Part shown: positions 51,884 through 62,500 of the stretch, in pieces
Layout: the number at the start of each line of letters is the position of its first letter
Numbering within the stretch: position 1 is the first letter of the stretch
NCBI GenBank assembly: GCA_016946835.1
Contig: JACVTC010000043.1
Coordinates: 920,001-982,500, forward strand
DNA: 62,500 nucleotides
Direction of reading: 5' to 3'
Source of the DNA: Neocallimastix lanati (nom. inval.)
Lineage: Eukaryota > Neocallimastigomycota > Neocallimastigomycetes > Neocallimastigales > Neocallimastigaceae
The notes under the pieces: generated by a model
What the model saw: only the letters and a program-made list of their open reading frames with translations
Database searches by the model: none
What the model was told of the DNA's origin: nothing
Translations under genes and position numbers: made by a program

Positions 51884-52192
51884 CATTTTTAATAAGATGA
51901 AGCTATGAAATAAAAAAGATAACATCTGTAAAGAAAATAGTGGAGTATCTGTTAATACTTTTCATAAACCAAGAGTACTTGGAGATTTATATTTCTAATT
52001 ATCTATATAAAAATCTTTTAAATATAATTTTTGTATATATCCCTTAAAAATAAATATACTTTGAAAATAACCATAAAACTAATTCATATATATGATTTAA
52101 AAATATTATTTCAATACTTTATATAAATAACTTTTTTTTTTTTTTTTAAAAATTTAGTTTTTAAATAATAGATTTTTTATTTTTTATTCATG

Positions 52193-52237
<45 letters not shown>

Positions 52238-52981
52238 ATAGATTAACTTTTTCTTTTGTCAATGTATTTATAAAATAATATATTTATATGCCATGAAGGA
52301 AATTTTCAGTAGTAGCATTATACTAGTAAAATATAATAATGATATAAATATAAATATTTTTTTTACATCATAAAATAAAGTAATATAAAAATATAAATTA
52401 AAATATTATGAAGAGATAAAATTAAAATATATTTATAATTTACATAGTACAATTATATATAAATAGCTGTAATATATAAAAAAATATTTTGTTATTGTAG
52501 ATTATTAAATATATATATATAATTCAATATTGATAGAATGCATTGAAATTGAAATGATTAATTAATGAAAGGTAAAAAAATAATTTTTTAATTACCATTT
52601 AATTATAATATATAGATATTGGAACTATCAAATATAATATTAAAATAATAATTATAAAACAAAGCAATTATAATAAATAAAAAAAATGGTATGATTTATT
52701 TAAATATATTGATATATATATATAATTAATAAATATATATCTTTTTTTACTTTTTTTTTTTTTTTTTTTTTTGTTTCTATGTTTATAGAAATTATAAAAT
52801 ATATATAAATAAATTTTATGATAAGTTACAAAAAAAAAAAAAAAAAAAAAAAGAAAAATGATAAAAATTGGTAATTAAATTTTGTTTTTTAAATTATACT
52901 GTTATATTGTTATGCTTTCATTAATGGATAACATTTTACGTCCTTTCTTTTTTTTTTTTTTTTTATATTATAAAGATCTTT
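51851..52981. other. AT-only spacer
   Basis: T tract at 52197-52233, A and T runs, no coding signal. The right part is the 3' flank of the minus-strand gene ending at 52982. Confidence 0.55.
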
Positions 52982-54085
52982 TTAAAAGTATATTGAACTT
53001 GTTTTTGCATTTTCATTTAATACTAAAACACCATCAGTAATACTATTTTCATATGGATTATAACTATAACTATATCTATTTCTACTACTATTAAAGTTAT
53101 TATTACCATAATTATTATTATGTGAATATAATTCACTATGTATTGCTGAATCATATCTTTTTGGATTATATTCATAGTCATCATTATTATTGAAATAATT
53201 GTCATAAGTACTATCACTAAAGTTGGAGTCAAAAGAGTTACTACTTTTACTTCTTGGAAGTATCTTCTTCCACCATTTGCTCTTCTTCTTAATTTCCATA
53301 TGAGATTGATTGTAATAATTATTGTTATTGGTGATATCATTGTCGTAATTATTATGTTTATAAGCTTGTGGTATTGATGAAGAGTACCTTTTTATTTCAG
53401 GTTTCCAATTATTTTTACCATTGGAGTTTGTTTTATCATTATTTCCAAAATTATTACCAGTATTACTGATACCATTAATCTGTTTCATTTTGTTACCATA
53501 ATAATCCGTAACATTTGTTCCATCAACATTTGTTGTGAATGAATCATCTGTATCAAAGAATGAATTATTAGAATCATAAAATGGGTTAATAGCATTCATA
53601 ATATTACTTTTATCTTGCTTAATTTCATATGCATTATTAAATGGATTAGCTAGATTATTTTGATAATCATTATTGTTTACCACCGTAAAATCAGTATTAT
53701 CAGATATAGTAGTAACAGGTGAAATATTACTAGTTTGATTTTCATGATCAAATATATCATTATTAACAGGAGTTGAGACATTTGAAGTGAAATTATTAGA
53801 AGAATTCATGTAAGCACTATTTCTTTCAGTATTTCCATTATAATTATTATCATTAACGTATGTTATATAACTATTATTACGTTCGAAATTGGTTATTCTA
53901 TTATCTTGTTTATTAATATTTAATTCAGTTGGAACTTCACTTACTGAAAAGTCTCCTGATGGGCTACAATCAAAATCATTGAAATTCGGGAATGGTCTTC
54001 TTTTAGTATATTTTCCATATTTCTTATTTGCATAGAAATAGGAACCTTTATACATTTTTTTAATTTTCTTTACAAAAGAAACCAT
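52982..54085 (-). CDS. Asn/Ser-rich protein of unknown function with NPF motifs
   Basis: Single-exon frame of 367 residues on the minus strand, not recognised. It is credible as a gene because non-Asn codons are varied and blocks of mixed sequence occur. The N-terminus is strongly basic with aromatic residues (MVSFVKKIKKMYKGSYFYAN, KKYGKYTKRRPFPNFNDFDC), possibly a membrane- or lipid-binding helix. A second basic/Trp patch lies at about 264-280 (KKKSKWWKKILPRSKSS). Two Asn-Pro-Phe tripeptides at about 147 and 165 (LANPFNN, INPFYDS) are known EH-domain ligands, hinting at endocytic or cortical work; that is inference only. The C-terminus is Asn/Tyr-rich and ends SSIYF. The start is the first ATG after a poly-T stretch. 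A 105-residue frame inside it is a shadow. Confidence 0.7.
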   Translation of the reverse strand: MVSFVKKIKKMYKGSYFYANKKYGKYTKRRPFPNFNDFDCSPSGDFSVSEVPTELNINKQDNRITNFERNNSYITYVNDNNYNGNTERNSAYMNSSNNFTSNVSTPVNNDIFDHENQTSNISPVTTISDNTDFTVVNNNDYQNNLANPFNNAYEIKQDKSNIMNAINPFYDSNNSFFDTDDSFTTNVDGTNVTDYYGNKMKQINGISNTGNNFGNNDKTNSNGKNNWKPEIKRYSSSIPQAYKHNNYDNDITNNNNYYNQSHMEIKKKSKWWKKILPRSKSSNSFDSNFSDSTYDNYFNNNDDYEYNPKRYDSAIHSELYSHNNNYGNNNFNSSRNRYSYSYNPYENSITDGVLVLNENAKTSSIYF

Positions 54086-56669
54086 TTTTTTTTTTGTTTT
54101 TTATTAAATAATAACAAAAAATATTTAAATTAAGAAATAATAAATATCTAAATTTTAAAGGCGTTTGTTTAATTTGTGAAAAATCTCTTGTCAATAAAAG
54201 TTAAATTAAATATCTACAGTTATTTTTTTTATTTTTATTAAATAATATTTTTATATTTAATATATATTTACAAATAATTTTATTAATAAAAGTTTATATT
54301 TTAGTATTTAATTAAAATAAAATGTAATATTAAATATAATATATTATAAATAACGTTTATATACTGATATTGTTTTTCAAAAAATAAATTTTGACGTGAT
54401 ATTTAATATTTTAAAAGTACATAATTGAAAAATTCTGGTGCCTATATAACTTTACTGAACTTTATATTTACTAAGAAAAATTAAATTAGAATATATATTT
54501 TTATCATAATATCATGTAATTTTATTTTTTCATTTACTTAATGTAAAATGTTCGTTGTTTTATTTTTCCTTAATTGTAGGTAAAGGTTTTTTGCCAATAT
54601 TTTATAGAAATTTATATTTATGATTAATATTGACTTTTGTTTATCTTTATTTTTTTATTCTATGATATTCTGATATGTAGATTATTATTTATTTCAATTT
54701 TTAACTTCTTTTTATTTTAATAAGTTATCAAAACTTTTTTAAATTTTAAGTTTTATAATATATATTTTTATTTATTTTTATTAATATTAAAGCCTTTGAT
54801 AATTTTTATTTAATAAATTATTAATTTATATTTATATCAACTATTTATTTTTCAAATTTATTACCATCTTTGTCTGTATTATTATTATTATTTTCATTCC
54901 TATTTATTTATTTACTTATTTTTCTTTGTTATCACATCAATTATTTTTAAAATTTATTCATTAAGTATTATTTATAATATATAGTTTATTAGTTTATTAT
55001 TAATCTTATCATACCTTCTTAATTAGAGAGTATTTTATATATAATTATTTTTTATACCAATATAAAATTTATACAGTAAATTAACACTCTTCTAATTGAT
55101 ATTTAACGTATATTATATATATTTATTTCTATACAAAATAAATTCTATTATAATAATTTTATTTTTTCAAAATTTACGAAATAAATTAATAATTAATTAA
55201 AATATAAAAAATTTACAAAAGAAATTAATAATTAATTAAAATAATAAATCAAAAAACACCACTACTCCAATCAATAATACTTTTATAATAGTAATAAAAA
55301 AAAAAAAAAGAAAAAAATTAGTTTATATTACAAAATTTTATATTTTATATCAAATAAATATTTTTTTAATGGTTAATAAAAATCAATAAATATATATATT
55401 AAATATTTAATATATAATTTTATTATTTAGTAAAATTATTACATAATATTTATCAAAAATTAATAATAAATAAATAATATAAATTAAATTAAAATTGATA
55501 AATAATAATAAAATAAATCCATTATATATAATATAAAATTAAATTAATAAATATTAAATAATTTAATAATAAATAATAAATAATAAATAATAAATAATAG
55601 ATAATAAATAATAAATAATAAAGAACTAATATATTATATAATAAATAATAAATAATAAATAAAATAATAAATAAGAGCTAATATATTATATATATTATAT
55701 AATTTTTACTCTATAGTATTATATATTAAACTAATATTGTAATTATTTTAATTCAAATTCACTATTTTAATTGTTTTGTATACTATAATTATAATAAAAT
55801 AGTATATTAAAATTTAATTTTATATATAACATTTTTATTATTGATGTAAAGAATTTTAAAAATACGTATTTATTTTTTATATATAAACATATTCCATACC
55901 ATATTTATTAGTAAAACCAAAAATTATGTTATTCTTTTATTATATTATATAATAAATTTTATAATATATTAAAATACAATAAACTATAAAAAGAGAAGAG
56001 TTTGAATTAATTTACTTTTAAAAATAGTTGTAATTAAATTGTAATATAAATGAATAATAAAAACATTGGTAACTAATATATTATATTATATATTGATTAG
56101 TATTTTTTATTTAAAATTTATATTAATTTTGATATTCTAACCAACGTTGGATTATATAGTTTTACAGCCATTCATATATTAATATAAAATGCAATATGCT
56201 AAAAATTAACAATTAACAATATTAATTTAGCTTTAAAAAAAAATTTTTAAAATATAAAAAAGAAATTCATTGGTATACACAACAATATAAATGATATGAA
56301 TAATATATTTGAATATAAACATATAAATAGTAATTTTAAAAAGGCTTATCATAGTTTTTAAAATATATTTCTATTTCATATTGCCTAATTATAACCAAAT
56401 TGAAATTTATTTTTTAAATTTTAATTTCATATAATATATATATAATCATTATACTTTAATTATAATTATTAAATAATTCTAATAGTTGTTTGAAATACAT
56501 AATATAGATTTAAAGAATAATATTAAACTTTATATTTTGACTATACTTGAATATATATATATATATATAAAATAAATATTAAATATATAAAATTATATTG
56601 ATAAATAAATACATTAATAAATATATTGATTGTTATGATAGAATATATAGATAAAATTTAAAATGTAAC
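54086..56669. other. 2.6-kb AT-only spacer
   Basis: Upstream of the minus-strand Asn/Ser-rich gene. Contains AATA-type repeats near 55557-55680 (two related blocks with ACTAATATATTATATA) and no frame of protein-like composition on either strand. Confidence 0.55.
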
Positions 56670-56673
56670 AATA

Positions 56674-56715
<42 letters not shown>

Positions 56716-57290
56716 AATACTAATAATACTAATAATACTAATAATAATAATAATACTAATAATAATTATAATACTAATAACAATAATTATAATTATAATA
56801 ATAATAATAATAATAATTATAATAATGATAATAATAATAATTATAATAATGATAATAATAATAATTGTAATAATAATAATAATAACTGCTCAGCACTATT
56901 ATGGAAGCAAACTATAAATAAAGAATTTGATAACATGTATAATTAAAGGTTTGTCAAAATAATTAATAATTCTCTTATATTAATTGATACAAGATGAATA
57001 TTTACAATAAAAGATAACAGAACTAAAAAGCCAAGATGGGTAACCAAAGATTTCAAACAATGAGTAGGCACAGACTATTATAATATGCAATCACTAATAG
57101 TACAACTTGATAATCTTAAAATAACTTTTGCAATTACTTCCAGATATAATTGGAAACTAAAAACAATTAGATATAATAATGGCTTACCTTATTGCTAAAT
57201 TAAAAGAAAAAATATATATGAAAATACCTAAAAAGGAGATAAAAATTATTATAAAGGCAAATATTGGTTATTTATAAGGAAAACATTTTC
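56670..57290 (+). pseudogene. Decayed Copia reverse-transcriptase fragment with Asn-coding AAT leader
   Basis: An AAT/ACT/TAT-rich tract (56670-56885) runs, in one frame, straight into protein-like sequence. That sequence matches the N-terminal half of Copia RT: ALLWKQTINKEFDNMY, then TRWIFTIKDNRTKKPRWVTK, DFKQ-stop-VGTDYYNMQS, LDNLKITFAITSRYNWKL, a decayed DV-x-TAFLNG region, then LKEKIYMKIP and YWLFIRKTF. At least three stops and two frame changes were seen. It ends where the ALYGLKQ motif should come. This is the segment that is missing from the complete element at 43.9-49.5 kb. No LTRs were found around it. Confidence 0.8.
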
Positions 57291-58172
57291 TTTATAAATA
57301 TGTAATACAAATGTAGAAGTAATGTTAAGCATTATCAATATCATATGAACATTATATATATCATATATGATACACCACATAAAACCTAGTATAACCTTAT
57401 TCTGTATATAGTTATTTTATAGTTTAATTAGATTTAATAGACATTAAATATCATAATTAATAGTTCAATTACTTTAAACAATAAAAAAATAGTGAAATGA
57501 TACATAAAAAAAAAGTTATAATAATAATTTAATTCGATTTATTCTTCTTCTTCTGGTATGAATGTTTATTTAAAATTATCCATTCATACTAAATTATTAT
57601 TTATATATACTCTCAATAAAATAAACTAAAATCCAACCAATTTTTATTATGAAAAAATTATTAAAAACTTTTTTAAATCACAACTTAGGTTTCTGTTATA
57701 ATTAATATAAAAATAGTCATTTAATATATTTGTAGTAATATTATTCTATAATTTATGCTTATAACAAAATTTAATAATAATAATAATAATAATAATAATT
57801 ATAATAATAATAATAATAATAATGATAATACACTAAATATATGAATATTATATAAGTTATATGATATGTTTGTGCTAAAATACAAAAGTTTTTTTATTTT
57901 AATAATAATATTTAAAAATGAGTTTTTATATATAATGCACATATTCGGAATAGTATTATTAAATTAGAGACATGTTTATATTTATTTAATAAATATTATT
58001 AATTTACAAATTAAATTATTTACGTATTTATTTTTTTTATAATCATAGTTAATTTTTATTATATATTTTTTATGATTATTTTAGATTATTCTTCTATTAC
58101 TACATATTAAAGTTTTTCATGTTATTATTATTATTATTACTATTTATTATTCAATTATGATGACAACTATAA

Positions 58173-58243
<71 letters not shown>

Positions 58244-58404
58244 ACAAATAAATAAATAAATAAATAAATAAAGATTGCATTAATATCCTAAAAATTAAAT
58301 AATATATAAAGCAAACAAAAAGGGTAAATTTATCATGATAATAAAATATTTATATTTTGTATATTTCAGGAAAACTATAATAAATAAATAACTAAATAAC
58401 TAAC

Positions 58405-58435
<31 letters not shown>

Positions 58436-59084
58436 ATAGATAAATAAATATAAATAAATAAATAAATAAATAGAAATTGCATTTCCTAAAAATTAAATAA
58501 TATATATATAATATATATATGTATAATATTTTTTTGCACTTAACTGTAATAAATATAATAAATAAATAATTAATTAAATAATTAAATAATTAAATAATTA
58601 AATAATTAAATAAATTTAACTGTAATAAATATAATAAATAAATAAATAAATAAATAAAAAAATAAATAAATTTAACTGTAATAAATATAATAAATAAAAA
58701 AAATAATTAAATAATTAATTAATTAAATAATTAAATAAATAAATTAAGATTGCATTAATATCATACATAAAGCAAAAAGGGTAAAATTAAATTATTTTGA
58801 TTTTTACAATATTAGCATTTTACTGAATATTGCACACCTCTCAATATAATAAAATAAAATAAAAAATAAATCAATATAATATATTTATTTGTATTAATTG
58901 TGTTTCTTTCAATTTATTTCAATATTGCATCATGATAATTAAATATTTATATTTTGTATAATTCAAAAATTATTTAACAGTAAGAATGGTTCCGAAGCTT
59001 TTAAGTATTAATTTCAAAATTTACTTCTGTAAGAAAATCCTATCAAGAAGTATTTATTAATAAGCTTTTTTATATTTTTTTATT
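57291..59084. other. AT-only spacer rich in simple and composite repeats
   Basis: Includes AAT runs near 57773-57830 and the composite repeat block at 58165-58790. No coding signal. Confidence 0.55.
58165..58790. repeat. Composite repeat block of (AAAT)n arrays and duplicated unique pieces
   Basis: (AAAT)n arrays alternate with copies of TTAACTGTAATAAATATAAT (three, near 58540, 58617 and 58672) and of GATTGCATTAATATC followed by AAGCAAAAAGGGTAAA-type sequence (near 58272 and 58747). It indicates local duplications larger than the microsatellite. Confidence 0.8.
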
Positions 59085-59695
59085 TCAGGTGTGTACCTTT
59101 GCCGGAATAATGAGATAGTCACAACACTTTCATATAGGCAGAATTGTCACTACTGGAAAGCCTTATTGAGTATTCAGCATTGGCGCTCTGAAATGCATAT
59201 TATTGATAAGAATTTTCTAGTACACTTTTTCTCGGAGTGCTTCTCCAGTTCCTAACTTCTCTTTGAAGTGAGGTCAGTATAACCTAACCCATGATTATTC
59301 ATACTAACTCACTTGGTAATTGCATAATATCAGAAAGATTGCAATTTAGTAGAATATGTCTACTTCACCAAGTAGAATATATCAACATGGACACATGAAA
59401 TCATAAACCCAATGTTAATTCTCTTGCAAATATATTAAATGACAAGTACTTTCGCAACCCTCTCAAGCCCATAGTTAGGATAGTATTTTGTCTATATTAC
59501 CTAGGATATTTAGAATAATAGTATATATATAAGAAGAAATACTTACTTGTAACCCTAACAGCCATATTCCGTAAAAACCTTTTGAGAGGAAAACCTAGAA
59601 AATAGTCATAGGACGGGATTGAACTAGGAGCCTTATGTATGCTAGCCCACGGACTAATAACCAGGATAGAACCTGGTTCGATAAGCCTTATTATA
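59085..59695 (-). repeat. tRNA-derived SINE-like element (minus strand, best copy)
   Basis: About 600 bases of raised GC with no open frame. Read on the minus strand from about 59665, the head is TGGTTATTAGTCCGTGGGCT, AGCATACATAAGG, then TAGTTCAATCCCGTCC. This is a tRNA-like arrangement of A box, anticodon-arm region and B box. It aligns with the plus-strand head at 62413-62470 (TGGTTAGTACTCTGGACTAA, CGCACATAAGG, GATCGACCCGAC). The body contains CTAGGTTTTCCTCTCAAAAGG. The 3' end is near 59085, but no target duplication was confirmed. Confidence 0.6.
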
Positions 59696-60414
59696 ACATA
59701 AATATATTTTTCAAAAAAAAAAAAAAAAAGTTTGTTGAAATTATAACTGAATTGAAATCTTAATTTCAGTTATTTACATTTCAATAATTAAAAATATTAT
59801 TTATTTAATTATAAATAATATATATTTAAATAATTAATAATTAATATAAATTCTTATTTAATATTTAAAGAGGTTTAATAGTCTGAGATTATTAATAAAA
59901 AAAAAATTATATTAATAATTAATTTCAATTATCTACATATGGACGTATATTATATTTATATTATGCTTGTATATATGTTTACAACATATCTATATTATTT
60001 TTAATTATTCAAATTAATTATATAATTATAAATTAAATTTATTTAGTAATACTAAATATTTTAAATATATCGATATTGTTATTCTCTTAATATTTTATTA
60101 ATACATATATTACTATATAATTAATATCTTATAATTAAATACTATTATTATGTAACTTACAAAGTATAAAAGAAAGATGTAAAAATCTATTTTTTATGTT
60201 CTTTGTTAAGTTATTGTAAAATTACCTTGATAGTAATATTTTATAGATATTTCATTATTAAAAAAAAGAAATTATTTTAAATTAATTAAATAATTTTAAT
60301 TATTAAAGTTATAAATAAATTTTTATTAAACTAAATTATTTAAATATATTTATTATTATTATATATCTATATAGCATATTACTATATAGACCATTTAAGC
60401 TGGAATAAAAATTA
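59696..60414. other. AT-only spacer
   Basis: No coding signal and no repeat longer than short AT runs. Confidence 0.5.
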
Positions 60415-60786
60415 TATCAAAAATTGAAAATTTAAAGGAATAAGAAGAATTAAATCTCGGTGGTATAGAAACTATAGGACAAGACATTTTAAAGAAAATA
60501 TTTAATTTAACAAATTTAGAAAAATTATCTCTTTGCTAATTGAAGAATAAAATCAATTCCACCAGAAATTGGAAATTTAATATTATTAAAAGAATTAAAT
60601 CTTGATTATAATAGAATAGGTGATTTTCCATTAGAAATATTAAGCTTAAAACATTTATATGGTAATGCTCATTGTGCATCATATTCATGTTCATATTATT
60701 GTTCCTGTTCCTGCTCTAAACATCGTGAAACTTTTCATCGTTTGAGTATTCCAGAAGAAATTAAAAATTTGTCTTTATTAAAATAA
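60415..60786 (+). pseudogene. Leucine-rich-repeat protein fragment, broken
   Basis: Two to three LRR units are readable: ELNLGGIETIGQDILKKIFN, LTNLEKLSLC, then after a stop and frame change IPPEIGNLILLKELNLDYNR, then IGDFPLEILSLKHLYG and IPEEIKNLSLLK. Between the last units a Cys cluster appears (HCASYSCSYYCSCSCSKH). Stops at about 60441 and 60539 and a frameshift near 60545 break it, and there is no ATG start. Such short LRR proteins are common in large AT-rich genomes; the parent could be a Leu-rich scaffold or adenylate-cyclase-like regulator, which cannot be told here. Confidence 0.75.
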
Positions 60787-61506
60787 CAAAATTTAAAAAA
60801 TAATGGTAGGGATTATTACGATATTCTAAGAAATTTATTAAATTAATAGTAAAGTTAGGTTATATTATTAAATCCCTCAAAAAAGAAAAATATTTATATT
60901 TTATTGATATATATATTTTATTAATATTATTATATGAATGATTATCATTAAATATAATTGTTAAGAAATTTTAATTATAAATATATAAATATTTTAGTAA
61001 TAAAATTAAAATTAAAATATTAATAAAATTAAACTTTATTCCTTATTATTATTATATTATTATTATTATTATTATTTGAACTTGTAATTTATAGCATATT
61101 ATATTATAATTGTATATAATTTTTTATTTATTTTATTTTATTCTATTATTTTATTTTTATTTATTATATTTGTATTTTTTATCAATAATTTTATTTTTTT
61201 AATATTGATCTATTCTACCATTTTTAATATATTAATTCATAAAACTTTAATCATTTAAATTTTGAAAATCACCGAATTAATAATTAAATAAATAGAAATT
61301 ATAAATTGATCAAATTGATTAAAATTTTAAACAATAAAAAAAATAAACAAATATTAATTAACCAGTATATATTATATATATTATTATTATTGGATTCTGT
61401 TATATATTAAATTAATTATATTTTATTATAAGAACCTAAAATATTCATACCAATATATATATAAGCTCTTTTATTTTTATAGGAATAAGAAATTAAATAG
61501 GGAAAA

Positions 61507-61546
<40 letters not shown>

Positions 61547-62404
61547 CAATTTCAATTATGTACAAATTAAATATAAACAATTTTATTTATTTTCACTTAT
61601 AATAAGTATTTATTCATTTAATTGCTAACAGAAATGGAAATTTATTTCTTTATTAAAAAAATTATTTAAACCTAGTGATATTAATAATAACAACATTTTT
61701 TTTTCTTATTTGATATATAAAATTAGTAATTAATATATCATTATTATAAAAAAATTGAATGATTAATAATATTGTAAAAACAATTTTTTTTTCTAATCAT
61801 TCAGCTAATATAATTTTTAAAAAAGTGAAGATATTTTTTTATTTCTATTAAATTAATTATTACTGTTGAATTCTTAAAGTGTTTAAAGACTTGTTTATTC
61901 AATTATCTTAAGATTAATTATAAGTAATATTTCAAGTCTTTTTTAATTCAGCTATTTTAATATTACTATCATTATTAATATTATTATAATAATAACTACG
62001 AAGGCTTAGTTTTTTACTTTATTTTATAATTTTATAAAATTGATAATGATTTATAATAAAACATCATTTGATATTTGAAATCCCCCTTTTTTTATTTTTT
62101 CATTTTTTAAATCCTAATAAATTAATCATTAATCTATAAATTAAATGCATTATATTATATTATATTGAATCAATTTATAATATTTTCAAATATAAACCAT
62201 TATATATATATATATTAGAACTTAAATTTCATTATATTATTTAAAAAAAAAATAAAAATGAAAAAATTTTATACAATAATAATAACAATAACAATAATAA
62301 TAAAAAGAAATAATTAAAATATTATATTTTTCATTTACAAGTGACCAATATAAAACTCCATATTTATTTTTCTAATATTTCCTTTGCTATTATTTCTGCT
62401 GGTT
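60787..62404. other. AT-only spacer
   Basis: Contains T and A tracts (for example 61512-61546) and AT-rich sequence, with no coding signal. Confidence 0.55.
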
Positions 62405-62500
62405 TTTAGTTTTTATCGTGGTGGTTAGTACTCTGGACTAACGCACATAAGGTTTCGTGATCGACCCGACATGTTTAAGGGAGAGATTGGAGGCCCTATT
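62405..62500 (+). repeat. tRNA-derived SINE head, cut by window end
   Basis: TATCGTGGTGGTTAGTACTC, then TGGACTAACGCACATAAGG and GATCGACCCGAC form an A-box/B-box tRNA-like order. The first 20 bases match 39542-39561 and the whole aligns with the minus-strand head near 59620-59665. The element body continues beyond the window. Confidence 0.6.

Noticed and set aside
59610-59670. Possible genuine tRNA gene on the minus strand
   Set aside because: A and B box-like words are present but no complete acceptor stem or cloverleaf could be paired; better explained as a SINE head.

Overview
The window looks like a nuclear contig from a very AT-rich fungus, most probably an anaerobic gut fungus (Neocallimastigomycota). 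This placement is an inference. It rests on extreme A/T content with homopolymer runs of 40-73 bases, short AT-only introns with GTAAGT/GTATGT-type donors and AG acceptors, Asn-rich proteins, and a gene set that fits a fungus: a Vrg4-type GDP-mannose transporter, a Hym1/Mo25 scaffold, an Stm1/HABP4 RNA-binding protein, a Cdc36/CNOT2 subunit, NC2-beta and a membrane SH3 protein. Dictyostelium-like amoebae share the base composition and cannot be fully excluded.

Layout: (1) 0-11 kb: the 3' end of a POT1-like telomere protein, a GC-richer SINE-like island, a C2H2 zinc-finger gene with an inferred 7-nt microexon, and a RING-CH membrane E3 ligase whose RING is split by about 490 residues. (2) 12.9-20.5 kb: a ten-exon Mo25 gene and the HABP4/Stm1-like gene. 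(3) 21-23 kb: a graveyard with a truncated GAPDH start, a short direct repeat and pieces of an unclassified dispersed repeat. (4) 24-43 kb: a Fus1-like membrane SH3 gene (-), CNOT2 (+), NC2-beta (-) and the GDP-mannose transporter (-), separated by long AT-only spacers and more copies of the dispersed repeat and of a tRNA-derived SINE. (5) 43.9-49.5 kb: a complete, very young Ty1/Copia LTR retrotransposon with identical 312-bp LTRs and a TTTAA target duplication. (6) 51-62.5 kb: another dispersed-repeat copy, an unknown Asn-rich gene, a decayed Copia reverse-transcriptase relic, two SINE copies and a leucine-rich-repeat pseudogene.

The cellular genes are not an operon or a pathway cluster. 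They are unrelated housekeeping and regulatory genes: telomere capping, transcription (NC2-beta, CNOT2, zinc finger), ubiquitination, polarity kinase scaffolding, ribosome/mRNA binding and Golgi glycosylation. All exon structures were built by joining reading frames through GT-AG introns and checking phase and family motifs; every multi-exon model below keeps frame across all junctions.

The most interesting system is the Copia element. Gag and Pol lie in one frame separated by a single UGA followed by CUA, a classic readthrough context, and the N-terminal half of the reverse transcriptase, including the first catalytic Asp motif, is replaced by about 300 Asn/Ser-rich residues, although its LTRs look newly made. 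A decayed fragment 7.5 kb away carries the very RT segment that is missing, also preceded by an Asn-coding AAT tract. This suggests a non-autonomous element mobilised in trans.
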